A DNA stretch of 33,944 nucleotides from Methanocella_A sp035319305 (GTDB taxonomy: Archaea; Halobacteriota; Methanocellia; Methanocellales; Methanocellaceae): NCBI GenBank assembly GCA_035319305.1, contig DATHCY010000224.1, forward strand, positions 1 to 33,944, in the 5' to 3' direction. This document shows, piece by piece, positions 16,336-23,676 of the stretch. A program made the translations under genes and the position numbers. The stretch's first letter is position 1. The number at the start of each line of letters is the position of its first letter. Under the pieces are notes generated by a model. That model made no database searches. It was not told where the DNA came from and was given only the letters and a program-made list of their open reading frames with translations.

Positions 16336-17184
16336 ATGGCGGTTAACATCAGATACCTGAAAGATCAGCTGGGCATTTTGCTGCTATGGACGTGCGGCGC
16401 GCTGACGCTGGGCATCATGCTGATGATCACCCTGTACATTCTCTGGAATGGCCTGCCGATCATCTCTCTCGGGTTCCTATCGGCAGATCCGATTCAGGGC
16501 GGTAAGTCCGGAGGAATTTTTCCCACAATCGTAGCAACCCTATTTATCACCATCATTGCATTGATTCTATCGGCACCGCTGAGTATCGGAGGCGCGATTT
16601 ACATGGCAGAGTATGCAGGGGAAAACACCTTAACGAGACTGGTGCGATTCGGCGCGGACAGTCTCGCGGGGATACCTTCTATCATCATCGGATTGTTTGG
16701 CTATCTGTTGTTTGTCTCGTACACGAAGCTAGGGTTCTCGCTGATTTCCGGGAGCCTGGCGGTAGCGTTTATGGCTATGCCGATCATCCTCAGGGTATCC
16801 GAAGAGGCGATCAAGGTGGTGCCGGAATCCTATAAGCACGGAAGCCTCGCTATCGGTGCCACCAAGTGGCAGACGATCCGGAAGGTCGTGCTTCCGACTG
16901 CAATCCCGGGGATCATCACCGGACTGATGCTGGGTATGGGCCGGGTGGTTGGAGAGACGGCTGTCTTCCTCCTGACGACCGGCAGCGTTGCGCAGATTCC
17001 AACATCGCTGTCCAGCGCGGTACGGCCGATGACCGTACACATGTATATCATTGCGACTGAAAACATTTCCCTGCCCTATGCCTTCGGAACGGCGGCAACC
17101 CTGCTGATCATCGTACTGATAATTACCCTGACAAGCAACTACATTACAAGAAGATACTTCGTAAAATTAGGTGGGAGAAGATAA
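16336..17184 (+). CDS. pstA: Phosphate ABC transporter permease PstA
   Basis: 282 residues from ATG 16336, with aaggtg five bases upstream; a GTG at 16330 overlapping the pstC stop (GTGTGA) is a credible alternative. About six membrane segments. The EAA-loop sequence GSLAIGATKWQTIRKVVLP (around 175) parallels the one in PstC, and GMGRVVGETAVFLLTTG follows, typical of PstA. Forms the phosphate channel with PstC. The stop overlaps the pstB start as TAATG, so translation of permease and ATPase is coupled. Confidence 0.93.
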   Translation: MAVNIRYLKDQLGILLLWTCGALTLGIMLMITLYILWNGLPIISLGFLSADPIQGGKSGGIFPTIVATLFITIIALILSAPLSIGGAIYMAEYAGENTLTRLVRFGADSLAGIPSIIIGLFGYLLFVSYTKLGFSLISGSLAVAFMAMPIILRVSEEAIKVVPESYKHGSLAIGATKWQTIRKVVLPTAIPGIITGLMLGMGRVVGETAVFLLTTGSVAQIPTSLSSAVRPMTVHMYIIATENISLPYAFGTAATLLIIVLIITLTSNYITRRYFVKLGGRR

Positions 17185-17942
17185 TGACCGGTACTATCAT
17201 CGAATCCCGAAACCTGTGTCTGTATTATGGCAGGTCGCAGGCCCTCAAGGAGATCAATATGAGTATCCCGGAAAAAAGTGTTACGGCCATTATCGGGCCG
17301 TCCGGCTGCGGCAAGTCCACGTTCCTACGCTGCTTGAACCGCATGAACGATCTAGTGCCCGACGTGAAGATCACGGGCAACCTGATATTTAGGGGTGGCG
17401 ACGTATACAGCAAGGGCGTCGATGTGGTCCGGCTTCGCAAAGATATCGGCATGGTCTTTCAGAAGCCCAATCCGTTCCCGATGTCAATTTACGATAACGT
17501 GGCTTATGGTCCGAGAATTCACGGCATAAAAAAGAAGGGCGATCTGAACGAGATCGTCGAGCGAAGCCTGCGCCAGGCAGCGCTGTGGGATGAGCTCAAG
17601 GACAGATTGAACGACTCGGCGCTTGGCATCTCAGGAGGTCAGCAGCAGCGGCTATGTATCGCCCGGTGCTTGGCCGTGGGGCCGGAGGTGATCCTGATGG
17701 ATGAGCCCTGCTCAGCGCTCGACCCGATCGCGACGGCCAAGATCGAGGATCTGATGCGAGAGCTGAAGTCTATGTATACAATCGTTATAGTGACGCATAA
17801 TATGCAGCAGGCTGCCCGTGCCTCGGACCGGACAGCGTTCTTCCTGATGGGGGAGCTGATCGAGTTTGACGATACCAAGAAGATATTCGAAACCCCGGCT
17901 AATAAGCGTACAGAAGATTATATTACGGGAAGGTTCGGTTAA
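17184..17942 (+). CDS. pstB: Phosphate ABC transporter ATP-binding protein PstB
   Basis: 252 residues, the standard PstB length. Walker A GPSGCGKST (38-46), Q-loop MVFQKPNPFPMSIYDNVAYG (90-109), signature SGGQQQRL (150-157), Walker B VILMDEP (169-175) and the switch His in VTHNMQQAARASD are all intact. NRMND (52-56) is a PstB-specific stretch. Energises PstCA on the cytoplasmic face. ATG overlaps the pstA stop by one base. Confidence 0.96.
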   Translation: MTGTIIESRNLCLYYGRSQALKEINMSIPEKSVTAIIGPSGCGKSTFLRCLNRMNDLVPDVKITGNLIFRGGDVYSKGVDVVRLRKDIGMVFQKPNPFPMSIYDNVAYGPRIHGIKKKGDLNEIVERSLRQAALWDELKDRLNDSALGISGGQQQRLCIARCLAVGPEVILMDEPCSALDPIATAKIEDLMRELKSMYTIVIVTHNMQQAARASDRTAFFLMGELIEFDDTKKIFETPANKRTEDYITGRFG

Positions 17943-17957
17943 GAGAGGTAGCACCAC

Positions 17958-18611
17958 ATGTCTAGAGAATACTATTTACAGCAGATCAAGCAGCTGGAAA
18001 GCGACTTTTCCTGTATGGCGGAGGACTCGTTCGAGCTCCTGACTAAATCTCTTAAGTCACTGGCCAGCGAGGATATCGAGTTGGCAAAAAAGGTTATGGA
18101 GGAAAGCGACAGTATGGCTGACAGGGAGATCGAGCTCGAGAATAAGTGCATTGAGTTGCTTGCCACCCAGCAGCCGATGGCGTCCGATCTCAGGCTTATC
18201 AGCACTGTCATGAAGATGCTGACCGATTGCCGGCGGTTCTCCCGTCTGGCATGGGATGTCAGCCTGATCACCATTAGGATAGATGGCGAGCCGCTTCTGC
18301 CGCAGATCACGGACATATGCGAGATGTACCGGGACGTGCTGTCGATGGTAGAGGACAGCTTTAAGGCATTCCACGATCGGGATGTGGGACTGGCGATGTC
18401 CATGGGTAAACGCGACGATGTCGTGGATGCACAGTACGATCGCATCAGGAGAGAGCTGATCGAGGTCATGATCTGTGATCCACTCTCGATCGATATGGCG
18501 TCGCACCTATCGTTTGTGGCCCGGTACCTGGAAAGGGCGGCCGATCACGCCTGCTCTATATCATCCCGTACCGTGTATATGGTCACTGGGGAACGGGTGA
18601 AGATACGCTAA
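17958..18611 (+). CDS. phoU: Phosphate transport regulator PhoU
   Basis: 217 residues, all helical, two PhoU repeats (about 10-100 and 115-205). The metal-binding type motifs read MADREIELENKCIELLATQQ (51-70) and LERAADHACSISSRTVYM near the C-terminus. In bacteria PhoU joins the Pst transporter to a sensor kinase; here no PhoR/PhoB pair is seen, so it probably restrains Pst directly or signals to another protein. The start lies 15 bases after pstB with gaggt 9 bases upstream, so it is the last gene of the operon. Unlike the PhoU-like protein at 12011 it has no AbrB domain. Confidence 0.93.
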   Translation: MSREYYLQQIKQLESDFSCMAEDSFELLTKSLKSLASEDIELAKKVMEESDSMADREIELENKCIELLATQQPMASDLRLISTVMKMLTDCRRFSRLAWDVSLITIRIDGEPLLPQITDICEMYRDVLSMVEDSFKAFHDRDVGLAMSMGKRDDVVDAQYDRIRRELIEVMICDPLSIDMASHLSFVARYLERAADHACSISSRTVYMVTGERVKIR

Positions 18612-18660
18612 CCGACGCAACTATTGCCGTGTAACCGGTTTAAAGTGTTAATTTGCCATA

Positions 18661-18666
18661 TTTTTT
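18661..18666 (+). terminator. T-run after the pst-phoU operon
   Basis: Six Ts 50 bases after the phoU stop, in an AT-rich stretch just before the TATA-like tatttaaac of the next gene. Archaeal RNA polymerase terminates on such runs without needing a hairpin. Confidence 0.4.
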
Positions 18667-18732
18667 ACAAAAGAGCCCTGACAAATATTTAAACCACCTC
18701 AGCATCATATAACTTGGAGCTGAGTATCGGAG

Positions 18733-19398
18733 ATGAAGATCGGCCTTATTTCGGATGTCCATGCCAATATCGTAGCGCTACAGGCGGTCCTCGAGGATAT
18801 GAAGGGTGTCGAATCAATTTTGTGCGCCGGCGACATCGTGGGCTATAACCCGTTCCCGAACGAGACTGTGGAGCTGATGATGGAGCATAGAGTGAGATCG
18901 GTCAAGGGTAACTATGATAATGCCGTGGTGACCGGGGACACACAATGGTTTAATGCGGTGGCGACCCAGACTATACGGTGGACGGCGGAGCAGCTGAGCC
19001 GGGAGAGCTTGAGATACCTGGAGATCTTGCCAGATCATATCGACCTGAGTGGCCTGATGATACATCACGGAAGCCCCAACCGGATCGAGGAATTCGTCTT
19101 TGAGAACGACGACGAGCGGCTGTGCCACATATTCGACCCGTTTGACTCCCACGTTATTGTATTCGGCCATACTCATATACCCATGTCTAGGGTGTGCGGC
19201 AAAAAGACTATTTTAAACCCTGGCAGTGTGGGACAGCCTAGGGATGGGGATCCAAGGGCCAGTTATGGCATCTGGGACACTGAGATAAGTCAGTTCACGC
19301 TTCGCCGGGTCAGCTATGATATCAAAAAGGTGCAGGACAGGATCAGTGAGGCGGGCCTGCCCCAGATCATGGCGGATCGGCTGAGGTACGGGAGATAA
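18733..19398 (+). CDS. Calcineurin-like metallophosphoesterase, YfcE/MJ0936 type
   Basis: 221 residues. All metal motifs are present: ISDVHAN (6-12), CAGDIVGYNP, KGNYDNAV, IHHGSP and the C-terminal FGHTHIP, followed by LNPGSVGQPRDGDPRASYGI. This is the YfcE/Vps29-like phosphodiesterase group; YfcE and MJ0936 act on model phosphodiesters, and natural substrates are unknown. Cytosolic. It follows the pst operon but has its own TATA-like aaatatttaaacc about 45 bases upstream and a ggag next to the ATG, so it may be separate. A link to phosphate scavenging is possible but unproven. Confidence 0.92.
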   Translation: MKIGLISDVHANIVALQAVLEDMKGVESILCAGDIVGYNPFPNETVELMMEHRVRSVKGNYDNAVVTGDTQWFNAVATQTIRWTAEQLSRESLRYLEILPDHIDLSGLMIHHGSPNRIEEFVFENDDERLCHIFDPFDSHVIVFGHTHIPMSRVCGKKTILNPGSVGQPRDGDPRASYGIWDTEISQFTLRRVSYDIKKVQDRISEAGLPQIMADRLRYGR

Positions 19399-19569
19399 GG
19401 GATTAGATACTATGGCGAACTCCGTTAGCCAAGAAAGAATGGTCTCCGGCCAGCTACCGATAGACCATCCCTAGCGTTTTCAGGTAATTTTTCAACTGGT
19501 GGTATTCCACTTGGGGGGTATAACGCATGGAAACTGGATCGTTTCCTGTTGCTCAGTAAGCCCTTAAGA

Positions 19570-19599
19570 TATATAAACTTTCTTTGATTTAACGCAAGT
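19570..19599 (+). promoter_or_regulatory. Rightward promoter carrying the thiC-type motif TTTAACGCAAGT
   Basis: A TATA box (agatatataaac, 19568-19579) points toward the 3' end of thiC on the opposite strand. TTTAACGCAAGT at 19588-19599 lies where the start site would be; the thiC promoter has TTTAACTCAAGT (21024-21013 on the minus strand). Eleven of twelve bases agree, suggesting one regulator binds both. Confidence 0.4.
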
Positions 19600-19621
19600 T
19601 AGCTTTCATTCGAAGGTGCAG

Positions 19622-19705
19622 ATGGCCCTGAAGCCAGTTGCTGCTGGCTTCAGACTGCATCGCGGATCTATCTATGCATGGATCAGAAGTGGAAGGTTTC
19701 CCTGA
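19622..19705 (+). CDS. Possible 27-residue peptide, antisense to the thiC 3' end
   Basis: An ATG at 19622 with aaggtg just upstream and a TATA box 45 bases before it opens 27 codons ending at TGA 19703-19705, overlapping the last 23 bases of thiC on the other strand. The second half (LHRGSIYAWIRSGRFP) resembles the recognition helix of excisionase/MerR-type HTH proteins, but the peptide is too short for a full domain. It may be a remnant, a leader peptide or chance. The spacing of the Shine-Dalgarno to the ATG is only three bases. Confidence 0.25.
   Translation: MALKPVAAGFRLHRGSIYAWIRSGRFP
19628..19653 (-). terminator. Perfect 10-base-pair hairpin after thiC
   Basis: CTGAAGCCAG and CTGGCTTCAG flank a six-base loop. 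On the thiC strand it begins 30 bases after the stop and could end or stabilise that mRNA; no T-run follows. On the plus strand it falls inside the possible 27-residue peptide. Confidence 0.5.
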
Positions 19706-20957
19706 CGATCTTTAGCGCGCAGTAGTCTCCGCACATAGTACACACTTCCCTGTCCTCCGGCATCCGGTCGGCCCTGACTTCCTTTGCCAGCTCAGGGTTC
19801 AGCGCGAGCTCGTACATGCGTTTCCAGTCGAGATTCTTCCGAGCATGGCCCATCTCCAGGTCCCGGTTGCGCTTGCCATATTTGATCATGTCCCCGATGT
19901 GGGCGGCTAGCCGGGCAGACATCACTCCTGTCTTGACATCTTCCATGTTGGGCAGCGCCAGGTGCTCGGCCGGCGTCACGTAGCAGATGAAGTCGGCTCC
20001 ATGGGCTGCGGAAATCGATGCCCCGATGGCGGCGACCATATGATCCATGCCGGGAGCGATGTCGGTGACCAGCGGCCCGAGCATGTAAAATGGTTTGTTG
20101 CCTGACATGCGCTTCATCAGGATTACATTTGCCTCGATCTCATCCATGGGGACGTGGCCCGGACCTTCGACGATCACCTGGACACCATACTCGTGTGCCT
20201 GATCTGATAGCTCGGAGTTTATGATCAGTTCCTGGATCTGCGCCCGGTCGGTGGCATCGTGGATTGCTCCTGCACGCATGCCATTGCCCATGGAGAGCGT
20301 GACGTCGTGCTTCTTGAGTATCTCGAGCAGGTAGTCGAACTCGCTGTAGAGAGGGTTCTCCTTTCCATTGTGGATCATCCACGCGGTCATAAACGCGCCT
20401 CCTCTGCTGCATAGCCCACCGTGGCGACCCTGCTTCCGCAGACGCTCTACCGTGATCCGGTTGATGCCTGTATGGATTGCCATAAAATTGGTCCCCAGCT
20501 TTGCCTGCTCTTCAGTAACCCGGAACAGGTCATCCTCCCTCATGTGTACGACCGCACCGTACCTTCGGACGGCTTCGATGAATGCCTGGTACAGCGGCAC
20601 GCTGCCCACCGATAGCGAGGTAGCGTTGCATACCCGTCTGCGGATGTCAAGGAAATCGCCTCCAGTAGACAGCTCCATCAGGGTGTCTGCACCAGCTTTC
20701 TCCGCGATGATCGCCTTTTCGACTTCGGCGTCCACGTCCACGATGTCCGAAGAGGTGCCGATCGATGCGTTGACCTTGGTCCGGAGGCCCTCGCCGATCC
20801 CGACAGGTCTGATATTCCGGTAATGGGTGACCGGTATGACGATCCTGCCTGAGGCCACGCCCCGCTGTACAAACTCAGGCGTAACATCCTCGTCTGTTGC
20901 AACAGCCTTCATCTCTTCGCTGATCTCACCTTTTTTCGCACGTTCTAGAAAACTCAT
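19683..20957 (-). CDS. thiC: Phosphomethylpyrimidine synthase ThiC (radical SAM), short archaeal form
   Basis: 424 residues, the short form without the bacterial N-terminal extension. ThiC rearranges aminoimidazole ribotide to the thiamine pyrimidine HMP-P using SAM and a [4Fe-4S] cluster. Typical stretches: NASIGTSSDIVDVDAEVEKA, LMELSTGGD, RGGAFMTAWMIHN, GMRAGAIHDATD, VEGPGHVPMDEIE and LGPLVTDIAPGMDHM. The cluster motif at the end is C406-TM-C409-GDY-C413 (CX2CX3C), one residue tighter than the CX2CX4C of E. coli. Start ATG at 20957 has aaggt about 10 bases upstream. The paralogue 5-hydroxybenzimidazole synthase (BzaF/HbiS) has the same fold and cannot be excluded, as methanogens use 5-hydroxybenzimidazolyl cobamide. 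No thiamine riboswitch was seen upstream. Confidence 0.9.
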   Translation of the reverse strand: MSFLERAKKGEISEEMKAVATDEDVTPEFVQRGVASGRIVIPVTHYRNIRPVGIGEGLRTKVNASIGTSSDIVDVDAEVEKAIIAEKAGADTLMELSTGGDFLDIRRRVCNATSLSVGSVPLYQAFIEAVRRYGAVVHMREDDLFRVTEEQAKLGTNFMAIHTGINRITVERLRKQGRHGGLCSRGGAFMTAWMIHNGKENPLYSEFDYLLEILKKHDVTLSMGNGMRAGAIHDATDRAQIQELIINSELSDQAHEYGVQVIVEGPGHVPMDEIEANVILMKRMSGNKPFYMLGPLVTDIAPGMDHMVAAIGASISAAHGADFICYVTPAEHLALPNMEDVKTGVMSARLAAHIGDMIKYGKRNRDLEMGHARKNLDWKRMYELALNPELAKEVRADRMPEDREVCTMCGDYCALKIVRETFHF

Positions 20958-20996
20958 TGGATCAATACCTTCTAACCGGTTACTGATAATTCGGTT

Positions 20997-21030
20997 AAGC
21001 TATTTAAAGTTTACTTGAGTTAAAACAAGT
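20997..21030 (-). promoter_or_regulatory. thiC promoter with palindrome ACTTG-N8-CAAGT
   Basis: On the minus strand ACTTGTTTTAACTCAAGT (21030-21013) is a 5-base inverted repeat with an 8-base spacer, directly upstream of the TATA-like ctttaaatag (around 21006-20997); the start site would be near 20975 and the ATG is at 20957. A related half (TTTAACGCAAGT) recurs at 19588-19599. Euryarchaea are known to use a protein regulator for thiamine genes; whether this is its site is an inference. Confidence 0.5.
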
Positions 21031-21088
21031 TTATTTAAAAATGTGGTGGAAAAGGTTTTTACGTTCTTGGACCACGGAACGAAGAAAG

Positions 21089-21137
21089 TCCACGTTTAGC
21101 TGTGGAATGAATCCGCCTCTCGAAACCACCCATCGCA
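21089..21137 (+). repeat. IS605-end-like module, copy 1: hairpin plus 29-base repeat
   Basis: A small hairpin (TCCACG-loop-TGTGGA, 21089-21106) resembles the right-end hairpins of IS200/IS605-type elements. It is followed by a 29-base sequence at 21109-21137 starting GAATCCGCCTCTCGAAACCA that is repeated without mismatch at 21220-21248. The similarity carries on with ttttaagct against atttaaact. No tnpB lies next to it. Confidence 0.6.
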
Positions 21138-21196
21138 GATCTTTTAAGCTATTATTACTATTTGTAGGTCGGACTAATGGAGTCATGAGAGAGAAA

Positions 21197-21248
21197 GCCC
21201 CGCTCCCGTTAGGGTGGGCGAATCCGCCTCTCGAAACCACCCATCGCA
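21197..21248 (+). repeat. IS605-end-like module, copy 2: hairpin plus 29-base repeat
   Basis: GCCC...GGGC (21197-21200 with 21216-21219) encloses CCC-gtta-GGG (21205-21214), a bulged hairpin typical of right ends of IS605/TnpB elements. The same 29-base sequence follows at 21220-21248. The distance to copy 1 is 111 bases, too long for a CRISPR repeat period. Confidence 0.6.
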
Positions 21249-21596
21249 AAGCATTTAAACTCCTACATCGTGTGCTATCATACCAGGTCTTTGTACCTAC
21301 ATCCGTCTGGCGCATACCATACGAACCTCGACGTACAGGAATATGGTTGCCGCGCCGGTTAGTAGCGCCGGAATGTTAGGACTATACCCCTATACCTCAT
21401 GCCATATAGCACATCGATTGCAACAAGACAGGGATTGTTACAACGTGAATCTGACTGACACTCCAAAACGGCAATGGCATGATACAACTAACCATAAAAC
21501 CCCACACGATTTAACTGCGAGAATATATTAGCAAAGTAGTCCAAGCTATCACTGATAGTTCAATTCATCGATTCTACGACGAGGTACTGATCTCAG
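21249..21596. other. Gap without recognisable gene before the FtsZ-like gene
   Basis: About 350 bases between the duplicated module and the FtsZ-like start. I see short open frames only, none with a plausible start or composition, and no RNA gene. A gaggt Shine-Dalgarno (21581-21585) belongs to the next gene. The stretch may be decayed mobile-element sequence. Confidence 0.4.
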
Positions 21597-22610
21597 ATGT
21601 TCGTTCCCGACCCTCTTACACAGACCACGATCGGCGATCGGGCCGTATACAACTTTTTTCCCAAGCAGATCCGCATCGTGGGAATCGGCGGCGCAGGCGG
21701 CAATATGGTAGACTACCTCTACAGCATAGGCGCCTTCGGCGCACACATGATAACCGTAGATACCGACGAGCGCCACCTCAGCGTGATCCGGGCGGACGAA
21801 AAAATTCTCATCGGCAGCAAATCGTTAACCAAAGGGACGGGCGCCGAAGGAGATACGAGGATTGGCAAGCAAGCCGCAGAGAAATCCGGCTGGAAGCTAG
21901 ATGAAGCCATCAGAGACACGAAACTCATGTTTATCGTGGCCGGCATGGGTGGAGGAACCGGCTCGGGCGCTGCCCCGATAATCGCCCTGCAAGCACGTGA
22001 GATAGGCGCGACAGTAGTGGCCATCGTCACGATGCCATTCCAGGACGAGACCGACGCCAGAAAAAAAGCTGTCGACGGCATCGAGAAACTGCTAGACACA
22101 GCACACACCACGATCGTTGTGGACTTCGACAAGCTCCACGGGCTCGAAAAGGACGAGCCAAAGCAGAACGCCCTGAGCTTGATGGACGAGCTGATCGCCA
22201 AGAAGATCAAGACGATCGTGGAATCGTGCACCAAACGACCGCTGATCCACGTCAACATCCTGGACCTTCAAAGGGTGCTCCGAGACGGCGGATTGAGCAT
22301 CATGCTGTCATGCCGCGACCGCAGCGACGATAACCTGCTGACGCTGTTACAGCGGGCGCTGGATCACCCGCTGACTGCCATGGACTACAAGGAAGCGACC
22401 GGAGCCTTTATCCACGTGGCCAGCGGCCGAGATATGTCCATAGAAGGCGTAGTTAAGATCGTGGAATATATTTATAAGGCGTTCAACCCATCGATCCACG
22501 TCCTGTACGGAGCTCGGCTGGAGAAGACCAACGACTGCCGAATCAAAATACTGGTCATACTAACCGGGTTGAGGAAAGAGAAATTCAGGGAAACATATGG
22601 CTGCCAATAA
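21597..22610 (+). CDS. Divergent FtsZ-like tubulin-superfamily protein
   Basis: 337 residues. The tubulin/FtsZ GTPase fold is clear: T1 loop GIGGAGGN (29-36), TVDTDERHL (53-61), T4 glycine loop GMGGGTGSGAAP (116-127), T5 region PFQDETDAR (147-155) with the Glu and Arg kept, and Asp197 in LMDELI. Two sites differ from canonical FtsZ. The guanine-contacting Asn in IPND reads VDFD (175-178), and the T7 loop NxDxxD reads H218-V-N-I-L-D223. T7 residues of one subunit normally trigger GTP hydrolysis in the next, so this protein may bind nucleotide but hydrolyse slowly, or act as a regulator of a main FtsZ. It lacks a C-terminal conserved tail. Start ATG 21597 follows gaggt by 11 bases. It stands alone, between mobile-element remains. 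Confidence 0.88.
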   Translation: MFVPDPLTQTTIGDRAVYNFFPKQIRIVGIGGAGGNMVDYLYSIGAFGAHMITVDTDERHLSVIRADEKILIGSKSLTKGTGAEGDTRIGKQAAEKSGWKLDEAIRDTKLMFIVAGMGGGTGSGAAPIIALQAREIGATVVAIVTMPFQDETDARKKAVDGIEKLLDTAHTTIVVDFDKLHGLEKDEPKQNALSLMDELIAKKIKTIVESCTKRPLIHVNILDLQRVLRDGGLSIMLSCRDRSDDNLLTLLQRALDHPLTAMDYKEATGAFIHVASGRDMSIEGVVKIVEYIYKAFNPSIHVLYGARLEKTNDCRIKILVILTGLRKEKFRETYGCQ

Positions 22611-22657
22611 TCTTAGTTTCGCCACAGCAGCGTATCGGTTATGCCGGTAGAGCAACC

Positions 22658-22677
22658 CTTCATTTTTATAAATGAAG
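22658..22677 (+). terminator. Hairpin after the FtsZ-like gene
   Basis: CTTCATTT and AAATGAAG form a perfect 8-base stem around ttat, 48 bases after the stop codon. Weak A/T base pairs and no following T-run make its strength uncertain. Confidence 0.4.
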
Positions 22678-22748
22678 ATCATCGGCCTTGACACCTATAG
22701 GTTTGATACCATCTGCCATGTAACTTTTGAAGCCATCCATTCCCTTGG

Positions 22749-22841
22749 CTATAAAAGCCCCATGATGATCGCAAGCGGGGCGCAGAAGACGAATAGCATC
22801 AGCCACAAGATGAACCCGTCGCCAATGATCAAAGTTATCAT
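22749..22841 (-). CDS. Possible 30-residue hydrophobic peptide
   Basis: From ATG at 22841 the minus strand reads MITLIIGDGFILWLMLFVFC and continues hydrophobic (APLAIIMGLL) to a TAG, a credible single membrane helix. A TATA-like tttattac lies about 28 bases upstream, fitting a leaderless mRNA. A 60-codon frame (22848-22666) overlaps in another reading frame and looks less protein-like. No family recognised. Confidence 0.27.
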   Translation of the reverse strand: MITLIIGDGFILWLMLFVFCAPLAIIMGLL

Positions 22842-22932
22842 AATACATTAAATTGTGTCGCGATGTAATAAAGGTTGCGTTTTTTGCCCTATTGATAAAA
22901 GTGTAAGCGCCCTAACTTTATCTGAACAGGAG

Positions 22933-22987
22933 CGCGGAGGGGCGGGAGGCCCCGGTCTTCAAGGTCGTGGGTGGATAGCCTCTCGCG
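22933..22987 (+). other. GC-rich structured stretch, possible left end of the IS605-type remnant
   Basis: CGCGGAGG (22933-22940) can pair with CCTC(T)CGCG (22979-22987) through a single bulge, closing a region with a GGC-loop-GCC hairpin inside. A TATA-like ttgataaaag near 22890 would place a start just before it. It could be an insertion-element end or a small RNA. Confidence 0.3.
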
Positions 22988-23041
22988 TATAATACTTTCA
23001 GTTCGCATACGGTAAGCTTAAGTTTCAAGACATAGTATCAA

Positions 23042-23676
23042 ATGTCAATGCAATTTATCCTACGAGTATCGGTTCTATCCAAACCAAACCATCCAGGATA
23101 ATATCATCGACGCTATGGGTAAGTGCAGGTTTACGTACAACAAACTTTTGGAGATGTACCGGGACAGGGAAACCAACACGGTTTATGATGCTTGTAACAT
23201 GGTTGCCCGTACCAAGAATGATCACCCAGAACTAAAATCGGTGTATGCCAAAGTCTTGCAGCGCACCGGCAATCACCTTTTCAACAACATTTCAGTGCTG
23301 ACCAGGTTGAAGAAAAGAGGATACAAAACCGGTAGATTAAGGTTCAAATCGGAGTACCGGTACCGGAGATTAGACTATAACCAGTCTGGTTTCAAGTTCA
23401 ACCGTGAAACATGTGAGCTAGAACTAAGCAAAATTGGTGTTGTAAGCCTAAAATTACATCGAGAACTACCCTAAGGGAAAATAAAAGGCGTCCAGATAGT
23501 TAAATCAAAATTTCAACGCAGCATTGAACATTAGGAATGTTGGTATGAAACTCTGGTTAGAAGGCGTGGAATATGCCGGTTCGCCTGCAGAGCAGATAGT
23601 CAATACACTCAACAGAGGTGTTGTTTGCAAACTGTCAGCGGTGAAACAGGAAGCCCCGCTGTTTAGGGCTGGGTAG
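23042..23676 (+). pseudogene. TnpB (IS1341-type) remnant with frameshift, stop and internal deletion
   Basis: The start reads MSMQFIL, then shifts frame into YEYRFYPNQTIQ (from 23061) and continues MGKCRFTYNKLLEM, LKSVYAKVLQRTGNHLF, KKRGYKTGRLRFKSEYRYR and SLKLHRELP, the N-terminal HTH and beta-barrel part of TnpB. A TAA at 23472 interrupts it; the same frame goes on GKIKGVQIVKSKF. The catalytic RuvC part is missing. A separate C-terminal fragment (23545-23676) ends KQEAPLFRAG, a usual TnpB ending. Intact TnpB has about 400 residues; some 180 remain. It is therefore inactive as a guided nuclease. Confidence 0.8.

Noticed and set aside
20958..21012. Thiamine pyrophosphate riboswitch before thiC
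   Set aside because: No THI-box core was seen, and the predicted leader is only some 20 bases long.
21109..21248. CRISPR array
   Set aside because: Only two copies of the 29-base repeat, with an 82-base gap that contains a hairpin; no cas genes.
21031..21379. Proteins with a repeated LRWVVSRGGF or NPPLETTHR stretch, on either strand
   Set aside because: The repetition comes from the duplicated DNA module, whose 111-base period happens to keep the frame.
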